A DNA stretch of 64,000 nt from Legionella sp. PATHC032 (GTDB lineage: Bacteria; Pseudomonadota; Gammaproteobacteria; Legionellales; Legionellaceae), in NCBI RefSeq assembly GCF_026191185.1, contig NZ_JAPHOV010000001.1, positions 1,483,001-1,547,000 of the forward strand. Reading direction: 5' to 3'. Positions 30,758 to 38,251 of the stretch are shown one piece after another. A program made the translations under genes and the position numbers. The notes under the pieces are model-generated. The model made no database searches and was not told the origin of the DNA. It saw only the letters and a list, made by a program, of their open reading frames with translations. The stretch's first letter is position 1, and each line of letters opens with the position of its first letter.

Positions 30758-31394
30758 AAAAGAACTGTTGGAGCAATGCCAGCGAATTGAGGGGTTTAGT
30801 TTCGCTCAGTTAGCTCTTGAATTGGGTCTATTTACCCCTTTAAATCCTGTTCATCGAAAAGGATGGGTAGGGCAAGCTCTTGAGTTAGCCTTAGGTACTG
30901 ATGCAAAAAATGAGTCGCTACCTGATTTCAAGCAATTGGGTATTGAATTAAAAACGATACCTATTAATAAATTAGGGAAACCGGCTGAATCCACATTTAT
31001 TGTTTCTATTCCACTACTGACCATACATCAGCAAAGTTGGGAGTCCTCACAATGTTACGCTAAATTAAAAAGGGTATTATGGATTCCTGTAGAGGGAGAT
31101 ACAGATATTCCGTTTCCTCATAGAAGAATTGGACGTGGATTTTTATGGTCTCCGAATAAAGATCAGGAATCTGTTCTTGCAGAAGATTGGAATTATTTAA
31201 CAAATCAAATCGTTATGGGACAATTAGAAACATTAAATTCTTCTTCGGGAGAATATCTTCAAGTAAGACCTAAGGCAGCCAATGGAAAATCTTTATGCTA
31301 TGGTTATGACGCAGAGGGTAATCGTATAAAAACGCTACCAAGAGGATTTTATTTACGCTCCTGTTTTACATCCGTAATTTTTAGCCAATCTTAA
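30720..31394 (+). CDS. mutH: DNA mismatch repair endonuclease MutH
   Basis: Nicks the unmethylated strand at hemimethylated GATC, activated by MutS-MutL. The 224 residues match E. coli MutH along the whole length: K-G-W-V-G-Q-A-L-E near the start, G-I-E-L-K-T-I-P (catalytic E-x-K), R-V-L-W-I-P-V-E-G, L-W-S-P-N and the final L-P-R-G-F-Y-L-R. It implies Dam-directed repair. The GTG start lies 38 bases inside the MscK-like gene, so the two are probably co-transcribed. It converges on the gene at 31470-32510. Confidence 0.95.
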   Translation: MILALKSKPPRNEKELLEQCQRIEGFSFAQLALELGLFTPLNPVHRKGWVGQALELALGTDAKNESLPDFKQLGIELKTIPINKLGKPAESTFIVSIPLLTIHQQSWESSQCYAKLKRVLWIPVEGDTDIPFPHRRIGRGFLWSPNKDQESVLAEDWNYLTNQIVMGQLETLNSSSGEYLQVRPKAANGKSLCYGYDAEGNRIKTLPRGFYLRSCFTSVIFSQS

Positions 31395-31469
31395 TTTTAA
31401 AGATTAATTAAGCATTATGTGTCTACCGGCATTATGATAAATTTTACAGGTATTCTTAGGGAAAACTCA

Positions 31470-32510
31470 TTAAAGCTTTTGTCGATTAGTATGAATGGAT
31501 GATATTTGTTCAGATATTGCTAGAGGAGTAACTATCGATTCTCTTGCTGCATATAACTTTCTATTAAACAATGACCATTTGAGATCATGGTAGGGTAAGG
31601 GCTCTTCTGGTTTGTTCTCACTAGAATACATTTTATCCTTGTGAATATTATGAGAGTAAGATTCTCCTGATATTCTGTTCTCCGGATGTTTTATTGTATT
31701 GTCATGTATGGCAGTGGAAAAATAAAGAGAGGCTATACCAAGTATTAGCGTCGTACCTGCTAATAGTGCAATCATTATTCCTAGCGATACAGGATTAGAA
31801 ATAACAGCCAAACCAGCTGCTGAGCTTGTAGAAAATACAAAGAGACTTACACCTATTGCTAAAATAGCGGTGGTTGCAGCAATACAAACAAGAATGGTAT
31901 TACGAGTGAAATTGGTTAGTGATACTTGTGCTTCACTTGCTTTGGGTAACCAGAGCGCAAAGACTTGATCATTAAGCTTAATAGACAATTTATTTAATTG
32001 GAAGAGCTGAGTATTTTTATTCGGAAGAAACTGTAAATCTTTAAAGACGCGATTTTTATTTGCTTTAATCGAGTTTGCAATGACTGCTGTTGTTGGCAAT
32101 GGGCCTAAATGGGCATGGGCTTGAATTTCCTTTTGCCATGCTTTATCAATTTCCATTGCATTCTCTTGATATTCTTTATGTAACTGCATTAATAAACTGC
32201 TAGTGATATAAAAATGAATACTATCAAGAATAAATCGATCTAAAACGCTAATTTGGTTATCACGTGGATCAAAATTATCAAAATTACCGAAAAAATACCG
32301 AATTCTATTTTGATTATGTGTTCCTATGAAATCGTAAATTTTTTTATGATTATTAGTCAACAGTTTAAAAAATATTTCGTCAGGAAGCTCTTTTATATCA
32401 TACCTTGCTTTAATACATTCTTTTAATTTGCTGATGTCAGATATCTGCTCTAGAAACATTTTTTTGTATTGATTGTAAAGCAATTCCTTGTTTGCAAAAA
32501 TAGTTTTCAT
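31470..32510 (-). CDS. Unrecognised protein with two C-terminal membrane helices; possible effector
   Basis: 346 residues. The first ~200 are charged and helical, without catalytic motifs that I know. Residues ~205-275 form two hydrophobic segments separated by S-N-P-V-S, like a hairpin that could anchor the protein in a membrane. The last ~70 residues are polar with several H, E and K residues. It has no signal peptide. This layout (soluble N-terminus, late hairpin, polar tail) is common among Legionella Dot/Icm substrates, and LegK1 lies nearby, but that is inference only. It has its own upstream region of ~200 bases. Confidence 0.65.
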   Translation of the reverse strand: MKTIFANKELLYNQYKKMFLEQISDISKLKECIKARYDIKELPDEIFFKLLTNNHKKIYDFIGTHNQNRIRYFFGNFDNFDPRDNQISVLDRFILDSIHFYITSSLLMQLHKEYQENAMEIDKAWQKEIQAHAHLGPLPTTAVIANSIKANKNRVFKDLQFLPNKNTQLFQLNKLSIKLNDQVFALWLPKASEAQVSLTNFTRNTILVCIAATTAILAIGVSLFVFSTSSAAGLAVISNPVSLGIMIALLAGTTLILGIASLYFSTAIHDNTIKHPENRISGESYSHNIHKDKMYSSENKPEEPLPYHDLKWSLFNRKLYAARESIVTPLAISEQISSIHTNRQKL

Positions 32511-32708
32511 CTTGAGAAACCTTTGTGGAGTAAATCAATGACATTATTTGCTGTTAATCATCCTCATATTGGCCTTAATGATGATTATGCCTCCTTTCTT
32601 TAATGCTAATGCCAACCTTTAATAAGGCTTAAGGTCGGCAAGAAAAACATCAGCTCTTTACCTAATACGACCGTTAGGTAATATTTAAGCATGAGGGATC
32701 TATTACCA

Positions 32709-33545
32709 TTATTTTGAATTAGATCCTGCCAACATTCCTGGTATGGTTGTTTGCAACAAATTTTTAAATGAGTTGACAGGTTGAGTTAGCTTGGCTTTCA
32801 ATAGATCTCTAAAATCAGAGTTCGTAGCAAAATACTTGACTGCCTGCTCAAAACCAGCAAAAACACCTAAGTCAAGACCCCTTGTTTCTACCTGCACTTT
32901 TAGGTTTTTAATTCGTTGCACTTGATCCTGACTCGGTTTACTGGCTGTTGAGAACAGTGAAAATGGCGCTGATACTATAGAATAGCCTATGGACAATGTG
33001 TTGGATAGGATTCCACTTTGAGTTTCTGCGGTTTTTACTTCTTTAGGCCAGGCAATCATAAAGTCAGTAGAGCATAAAGGGGCGATTAATTTAATCATGC
33101 GCTGGATATCAGGATACAAAAGGTTATTGGTATTATCGATATCGGTACTATAGTTTTCTTTGTTATTTTTTAGACACCAATTATAGAGTACTTTCATCCC
33201 TTTCAATTGTTCATAAAAATCGGTCATGCTAAATGATTCAAGAATGTAACCAGAAACGCCTAAATAGAGACAGGCTGCAAGAAGGTGATTCGCAAATTCA
33301 GGAATAGGCAAAAACCTTCCAACTATCCACGAGCCTCCCCAAGCTGTTAATGCAGTACTCATTGTTTGATAGAGGTACATTTGATTGACACTTAACTCAA
33401 ATTGTTTGATGTACTTTTCCAATGCCTGAGTGTGTTCCTTATTATCCAGGTTGAAGGGAGATGAGGTCAGAACTCTTAGGGCTTCTTTCCTTTTGGCTCT
33501 TTCAACTCCGACTTCAGCCATTCCAACTGCGTTTACCTTACCCAC
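32709..33545 (-). CDS. Unrecognised protein divergent from legK1; possible effector
   Basis: 278 residues starting with GTG, supported by AAGGAGAG just upstream. A hydrophobic region at ~60-112 may form one or two membrane segments. A second moderately hydrophobic stretch (~180-205) is Ser/Ala-rich. The C-terminus is basic and ends A-G-S-N-S-K. I find no known motif. It shares a 145-base divergent promoter region with legK1, so the two could be regulated together. Confidence 0.65.
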   Translation of the reverse strand: MGKVNAVGMAEVGVERAKRKEALRVLTSSPFNLDNKEHTQALEKYIKQFELSVNQMYLYQTMSTALTAWGGSWIVGRFLPIPEFANHLLAACLYLGVSGYILESFSMTDFYEQLKGMKVLYNWCLKNNKENYSTDIDNTNNLLYPDIQRMIKLIAPLCSTDFMIAWPKEVKTAETQSGILSNTLSIGYSIVSAPFSLFSTASKPSQDQVQRIKNLKVQVETRGLDLGVFAGFEQAVKYFATNSDFRDLLKAKLTQPVNSFKNLLQTTIPGMLAGSNSK

Positions 33546-33624
33546 AATTCTCTCCTTGAAATCAAAATTTCATTTTATACTATAAATTTAAAAAATAATG
33601 AATTAGATTTTAGCTAAGAGTTCA

Positions 33625-33659
33625 ATTAATTTAACTTAATAAAAAAGACGAGGTATAAT
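33625..33659 (+). promoter_or_regulatory. legK1 promoter with a near-PmrA direct repeat
   Basis: A perfect -10 TATAAT is at 33654-33659, 31 bases before the ATG. Upstream lie two hexamers, ATTAAT (33625-33630) and CTTAAT (33635-33640). They resemble the PmrA half-site YTTAAK but are spaced by 4 instead of 5 bases, and the first has A for Y. It is either a variant PmrA site or chance in AT-rich DNA; the -10 is the firmer part. Confidence 0.4.
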
Positions 33660-33690
33660 AAAAGCGATTAATCAAATTGAAGTCAATATC

Positions 33691-35280
33691 ATGCCTCGTA
33701 CAATGTTTTTTTCCGTTGATGCAGCTAATCTCCAAAATTTACAAATTACAAATCAAAAAGCTTTTGCAGCGTTGGAGAGTTATCTGAATGATAATGATTC
33801 ACCAGGTGCCTGGAATAATAATCAAGGATACAAATATACTCATAAGGATGTTACTTATTGCTTCTCATTTAATCAATCCTTAGTAAGACGCCCAAGAAAA
33901 TCGGATCAAAAAAAACATACATTTGAAATTTTTGACCCTAATAAGAACCCTTTAGGCAAGGGAGCGTACGGTATTGTGTATCCCATTTTAGGTACAATTC
34001 AGTTTGAATTTGGAAATGCAATTAAAAGACCACCAAAGAATAAATTAGTTAAAATACAAAACCATAGTGAACGCGATCAAAGTTATTCTGTACTACGTGA
34101 ATATCAAGGGCTTCTTCAATCAGGGCATATAGCGGTTAAACCGCCAATATTTGTAGAAAACAAAGAGAGTAAATTCAGTTACTTGATTATGGAAAAAGCG
34201 GAGGGTATCGTTTTAGAGAAGTTTCTAAATCCCATTAAGCGGCTTGATTTGTCTGAAGAGGTACCTGAGCTTAATCTTATTAATCGGATTGAGATTACTT
34301 TTGCCATTTTAAAAGCAATTAAAGAACAGGTGACTGATAAGCATTTGATTCACCGAGATATAAAACCAGGAAATATTATAATCGATTTTAGCAAATCTCC
34401 TCCGATAGCTAAGGTAATCGATTTTGGTTTTGTACTTAGAGCGTCAGAGCAGGATTATCGTCGTTGTGGAACCCGAGCATACAGAGCACCGGAATCTTTC
34501 AATCCCCAGGCACTCTACACAGCAAAAGCTGATGTTTGGTCAACAGGCAGGATATTAAGTTATTTGTGGGGAGATAAGTATACTAATTATTATATTTCTC
34601 GTGATAAGGGTTTGGACTATGTGCTTGAGAAGTCAAGAAATGAGTTACTCTTCTCTGATCCGGAGTTGGAGCTCTATTTAACCAGTGAAGATAAAAATAA
34701 AATCAAAGATTGCCTAAGTGCAATGCTTATAGTCGCCCCTGAGAAAAGAGGATCAATAGATAAGGCCATCAAACAGTTTTCCCAAATTGACTTTGAAAAA
34801 TATAAAAGATTAAGGCGCTCGACAAATTCTGAACTTGATTTAACAGATAATGATATTAAATTAAGAAAACAGCTCAATTCAATTCATCTGCATTTGATTA
34901 CCCTACAGAGGAAAGAAAAAGATTTGCGTTATAGGGAATATTTTGATGCAGCGAGTGCGATGAGTCGATTGGTTCATAAGCTCACCATCTACACCAATTA
35001 TCTTGAAAAAAATCCAGATCCCTTTTTAATAAAACGTTATAAAGAGAGCTGTATCACAGAAATAGATTTAGCTAATTTGACTTTGCAAAATCACCGAGAT
35101 GCCTTATGGCTGGTGGCTGAGTTATCAACTGCTATCCTTTTGCTTGGTGTAGGGTATTTATTTGCTTTGGGGGTAAATTATTACTACACAGGTCGCCTGG
35201 GTTTATTTTCTCAAACCAGGTCTGAGAAAATGGTGGAGGAAACGAAAAGCTCGATTTTGGATATTGTGGTTGGAAATTAA
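33691..35280 (+). CDS. legK1: Dot/Icm effector Ser/Thr kinase LegK1
   Basis: A eukaryotic-like protein kinase injected into host cells. LegK1 is known to activate NF-kB signalling by phosphorylating IkB-family proteins. The 529 residues contain the glycine loop G-K-G-A-Y-G-I-V (~89-96), the ATP lysine K121 in L-V-K-I-Q, catalytic H-R-D-I-K-P-G-N (D223), D-F-G (D244) and R-A-P-E. After the kinase (~400) comes a helical region, a hydrophobic segment (~475-500) and a polar tail with G-L-F-S-Q-T-R-S. This tail resembles that of the convergent neighbour at 35334-36083 and, more distantly, of Lgt3. There is no signal peptide, as expected for a type IV substrate. Confidence 0.93.
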   Translation: MPRTMFFSVDAANLQNLQITNQKAFAALESYLNDNDSPGAWNNNQGYKYTHKDVTYCFSFNQSLVRRPRKSDQKKHTFEIFDPNKNPLGKGAYGIVYPILGTIQFEFGNAIKRPPKNKLVKIQNHSERDQSYSVLREYQGLLQSGHIAVKPPIFVENKESKFSYLIMEKAEGIVLEKFLNPIKRLDLSEEVPELNLINRIEITFAILKAIKEQVTDKHLIHRDIKPGNIIIDFSKSPPIAKVIDFGFVLRASEQDYRRCGTRAYRAPESFNPQALYTAKADVWSTGRILSYLWGDKYTNYYISRDKGLDYVLEKSRNELLFSDPELELYLTSEDKNKIKDCLSAMLIVAPEKRGSIDKAIKQFSQIDFEKYKRLRRSTNSELDLTDNDIKLRKQLNSIHLHLITLQRKEKDLRYREYFDAASAMSRLVHKLTIYTNYLEKNPDPFLIKRYKESCITEIDLANLTLQNHRDALWLVAELSTAILLLGVGYLFALGVNYYYTGRLGLFSQTRSEKMVEETKSSILDIVVGN

Positions 35281-35333
35281 AAATCTGTATTTCCCGGATT
35301 ATAACAAAATTGTCTAACCCGGGTGGTTGGCAC

Positions 35334-36083
35334 TTAGATTCTTAGCACTTGAGACTGAGCTGCATTCAGGTTCTCTAGTTTTTGCAAGGAGTCCGTTTCA
35401 AAATGAAAGAAAAAGTGACGACCTTCCGTTTTATAGTAGTTAATAGAAGCTGCAATCAAATAGAGAACACCAAGCCCTACGATAGCTGCCCCTACATTAA
35501 CTAATAAAGGTTTCCATCCTCTATGTTGTTCCAGTACAGGTCTAGCCCTATCAATTTCTCTTTGGCATGTTTGTTTGAAATTTTCGTATGCCTCGGGTGT
35601 TTTATGATAAAAATATAATTGGGAGGCTATTAATAATTCTTGATGCAGTCTATTAGCTGCCTTTGATGCGGATTCATAATGATAAGGATCAGACTCTGCT
35701 TTTTTGCTTAATTCTTCCGCTTTTTTTCTGATGTTTTCCAATTCGATATTAAATTGAGTAGTGAATGACGTTTTAGTGTGCTCAAGCTCATTCAAAAATA
35801 GTTCTTTTTCATCTTGAGAGATTAATTCAGAATTAACAAAAGAAAGTAAGGTATTTTTGAGCCTGGCATCGGTTATTTGTTGAGAGTACTTAATATTAAT
35901 TTGAATTTGATCCATGTCATCATAGGTGATGTTAGGGATACCTCCTATAAAATAAAGAATGTACAGATTATTGAAAAGGGTAGTAATTCTTTGCAGTGCC
36001 TCTTTATTTTTAGGACAAATGGTTAGAACATTATGAGCTAGACTGATATCAATTTTTTCACAAGAAAGTTTAAACGATGACAT
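35334..36083 (-). CDS. Small protein sharing the LegK1 C-terminal module; probable effector
   Basis: ~249 residues. I place the start at ATG 36083 (MSSFKL), preceded by GAGG; the longer frame to 36134 would leave almost no leader after the predicted promoter. The N-terminal ~110 residues have no known domain. From ~120 onward it has a coiled-coil-like helix, the L-E-Q-H-R-G-W motif, a hydrophobic helix (~200-220) and a tail H-F-F-F-H-F-E-T-D-S, parallel to the LegK1 tail. It converges on legK1 and may be a diverged duplicate of its tail. A PmrA-type site lies upstream. Confidence 0.7.
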   Translation of the reverse strand: MSSFKLSCEKIDISLAHNVLTICPKNKEALQRITTLFNNLYILYFIGGIPNITYDDMDQIQINIKYSQQITDARLKNTLLSFVNSELISQDEKELFLNELEHTKTSFTTQFNIELENIRKKAEELSKKAESDPYHYESASKAANRLHQELLIASQLYFYHKTPEAYENFKQTCQREIDRARPVLEQHRGWKPLLVNVGAAIVGLGVLYLIAASINYYKTEGRHFFFHFETDSLQKLENLNAAQSQVLRI

Positions 36084-36147
36084 ACTAAACCTCATATAAT
36101 TCAGAGATTTCCCTATGCAACAATTCATTTCCATTGAAGGCAGGTGC

Positions 36148-36180
36148 AGTATAAGTAGAGAAGCTTAAGATTTTATTAAG
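36148..36180 (-). promoter_or_regulatory. PmrA-type direct repeat and -10 for the 35334-36083 gene
   Basis: On the minus strand: CTTAAT (36180-36175), AAAAT, CTTAAG (36169-36164), an exact match to the PmrA consensus YTTAAK-N5-YTTAAK. A -10 TATACT (36153-36148) follows after 10 bases, so the repeat sits at the -35 position as at PmrA-activated promoters. PmrAB is known to control many L. pneumophila effector genes. Confidence 0.6.
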
Positions 36181-36340
36181 AAAAGCTTTAAATTTAACAA
36201 TTTTTCAAAAAATCTTTACGATTTTTTGAAATGAAAAAAATACCATTAAATACTATGGATTTTTTTATAAAAAACCACACCCTTCATCCAATTGATGGTT
36301 ACCTTGCTGAAAGCAGAGTTACCTATGAAAACAGGTAAAA

Positions 36341-36742
36341 TCAATGGGAAAAGAGGTAAAATCCATGGGTTATTAGCAGAATTCCAATAATTAATACCAC
36401 TATTGAAATCACATAATAACCTGTCCCTGTATAGGCTTTTTGACTGCATTTCACCATAAACTCGGGAAATCCAAGCCATAATATTGATTTAATCAAAATA
36501 AGCCAGGCTACCAGGGTGACTAATACTTCTGATTCAGGAACCCAAATGTTATGGACCAGTACAAGGCAAATACCAATAATTAATCCCAAGCTTCCAGCCG
36601 TTACGATCGTGGCACTGCCTTCTTTGAGATGAGTCAACAATTGACGATAATATGAAGCTCTTGAAAGCATTATAATTCCCACAATAAGAAGATAGAGACC
36701 TATTGCTTGTGCCAAAAATAAAGAGTGAATTGATTCTTGCAT
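36341..36742 (-). CDS. Small inner-membrane protein with four helices
   Basis: 133 residues, mostly hydrophobic, with about four membrane segments: ~8-27, ~45-63, ~73-93 and ~109-130. The short loops contain A-S-Y-Y-R-Q-L-L and L-P-E-F-M-V. I do not recognise the family. It lies between the effector pair and the Lrp gene, with its own upstream space (~90 bases), and appears monocistronic. Confidence 0.65.
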   Translation of the reverse strand: MQESIHSLFLAQAIGLYLLIVGIIMLSRASYYRQLLTHLKEGSATIVTAGSLGLIIGICLVLVHNIWVPESEVLVTLVAWLILIKSILWLGFPEFMVKCSQKAYTGTGYYVISIVVLIIGILLITHGFYLFSH

Positions 36743-36829
36743 GGTTGGCTCCTTGTGATTCCGCTCCTAAATTAATTATAGTACATGCAGGGTTGGGTTT
36801 GTTAATTAGTTGGACATTTGCAATGGTTA

Positions 36830-37351
36830 CTACTCATCTAAAACAACTTGTGTATTATATTTGGTTCTATTAAGACAAAAGCTGCTTCTGAATTTTCTAA
36901 TATTGGGTTCATTTGCGAATACTCTTCTGGCAAATTCATTGTAGTGATTCATATCTTTGACATGAATAATAAGCAGGTAATCTGTGTCTCCGGAGACAAA
37001 ATAGCACTGCATAACCTCAGGTTCCTCGGACATTTTCCTTTCAAAATGAGTTAAAAGATCTTCTCTTTGTTTTTCAAGAGTAATATTGACGAACACAATT
37101 AATGGCCTACCTACTTTAAATGGATCAACCAAAGCAACATCACTAACGATAATCTTTTCCTCTCTCAGGCGTTTGACTCTTCGAAAACAGGGTGGGGCAG
37201 AGATTCCAACTATATCTGCCAATGCCTGGTTAGTAATTTGATTATTTTTCTGAAGAATATTTAGAATTTTTCTATCAATTTTATCAAGTATTTCAATTGG
37301 ATATTCTGTATTTTTTTCATTTGGATAATTTTTTGTTGTCTTGTTTTTCAT
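36830..37351 (-). CDS. Lrp/AsnC-family transcriptional regulator
   Basis: 173 residues: an N-terminal extension of ~20, then the helix-turn-helix (L-D-K-I-D-R-K-I-L-N-I-L-Q, followed by L-A-D-I-V-G-I-S and R-R-V-K-R-L) and the RAM ligand domain (V-M-Q-C-Y-F-V-S-G-D-T-D-Y-L-L). The family binds amino acids and assembles on DNA. The gene diverges from a GNAT acetyltransferase across 119 very AT-rich bases, a typical set-up in which the regulator controls both. The N-terminus may be shorter if a downstream start is used. Confidence 0.9.
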   Translation of the reverse strand: MKNKTTKNYPNEKNTEYPIEILDKIDRKILNILQKNNQITNQALADIVGISAPPCFRRVKRLREEKIIVSDVALVDPFKVGRPLIVFVNITLEKQREDLLTHFERKMSEEPEVMQCYFVSGDTDYLLIIHVKDMNHYNEFARRVFANEPNIRKFRSSFCLNRTKYNTQVVLDE

Positions 37352-37470
37352 ATATTACCTTTTGTTGCAAAAATACATTATAAAAAGTAATTTTTATAAA
37401 TAAAATAAGAAATTTATTTATATTTGTTTTGTGTTAGCTTACCTCCACACAGACTTGCAGGAGGTTACCA

Positions 37471-38001
37471 ATGATTACAATCAGATTAGCTGAAATGAAC
37501 GAGATTCAATTTTTAAATCAATTAATTTCTTGTTCAGCAAGAGAGCTTAGCCAGGAAGATTATACAAAGGAAGAAATTGAAGGAGCTATTCAATATGTAT
37601 TTGGTGTAGATTTAGAGTTAATTTTAGACAAAACTTATTTTGTTATAGAAAAGGATGGGCAAATTGCTGGTTGCGGAGGATGGAGTCGAAGAAAAACATT
37701 ATTCGGTGGCAGTCAATATAAAGGCAGGGAGCAAGGAGTATATCTGGATCCTCAACAAGATTTTGCAAAAATAAGAGCTTTTTTTATTCATCCCAAATTC
37801 GCAAGACAAGGATTGGGAAGTACTCTGTTAAAACATTGTGAACATGAGGCTCTTTTACAAAAATTTACTCGGTTTGAGATGATGGCCACTTTACCGGGAG
37901 TTAAGCTCTATAGCGCTTTTGGTTATCACTCTACCTCAAATGAAGTGATTACTCTCCCCAATAATGTTACGTTAAGATTTGTTCGGATGACGAAAGGTTA
38001 A
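37471..38001 (+). CDS. GNAT-family acetyltransferase
   Basis: 176 residues. The acetyl-CoA motif is R-A-F-F-I-H-P-K-F-A-R-Q-G-L-G (~109-123), with the usual beta-bulge region before it and the final F-G-Y-H-S strand after it. The substrate is unknown. AGGAGGT precedes the ATG, one of the strongest ribosome sites in the window. It is divergent from the Lrp-type regulator, suggesting amino-acid-responsive control. Confidence 0.85.
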   Translation: MITIRLAEMNEIQFLNQLISCSARELSQEDYTKEEIEGAIQYVFGVDLELILDKTYFVIEKDGQIAGCGGWSRRKTLFGGSQYKGREQGVYLDPQQDFAKIRAFFIHPKFARQGLGSTLLKHCEHEALLQKFTRFEMMATLPGVKLYSAFGYHSTSNEVITLPNNVTLRFVRMTKG

Positions 38002-38124
38002 GAGTAATTCATTTTATACTGTCTGGAGTCATTATTGACTCATGGTTATTGAAACTTAATTTATCATCATAATGTTAGGAACGGTTATCTTAATGAACAT
38101 AATCCGATTAGATTAATAACGTAA

Positions 38125-38157
38125 TTTAAGTTTTACTTAAGTTATTTGTGATATATT
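38125..38157 (+). promoter_or_regulatory. PmrA-type direct repeat and -10 upstream of lgt3
   Basis: TTTAAG (38125-38130), TTTTA, CTTAAG (38136-38141) exactly fits YTTAAK-N5-YTTAAK. After 10 bases comes TATATT (38152-38157). The spacing is the same as upstream of the 35334-36083 gene. Transcription from here would give an ~88-base leader before the lgt3 ATG. Confidence 0.55.
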
Positions 38158-38251
38158 CATGACCACTTTGTAAATATTTAGTTTATTTTTGGTGTTTTCT
38201 CCAGTTGAGACAACAGTAAAAATTTAGATTATAACCAGGTGGGATAAATAT

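Noticed and set aside
35281..35333. Terminator between legK1 and the convergent gene
   Set aside because: CCCGG and CCGGG can pair only across a long loop and no T tract follows; too weak to list.
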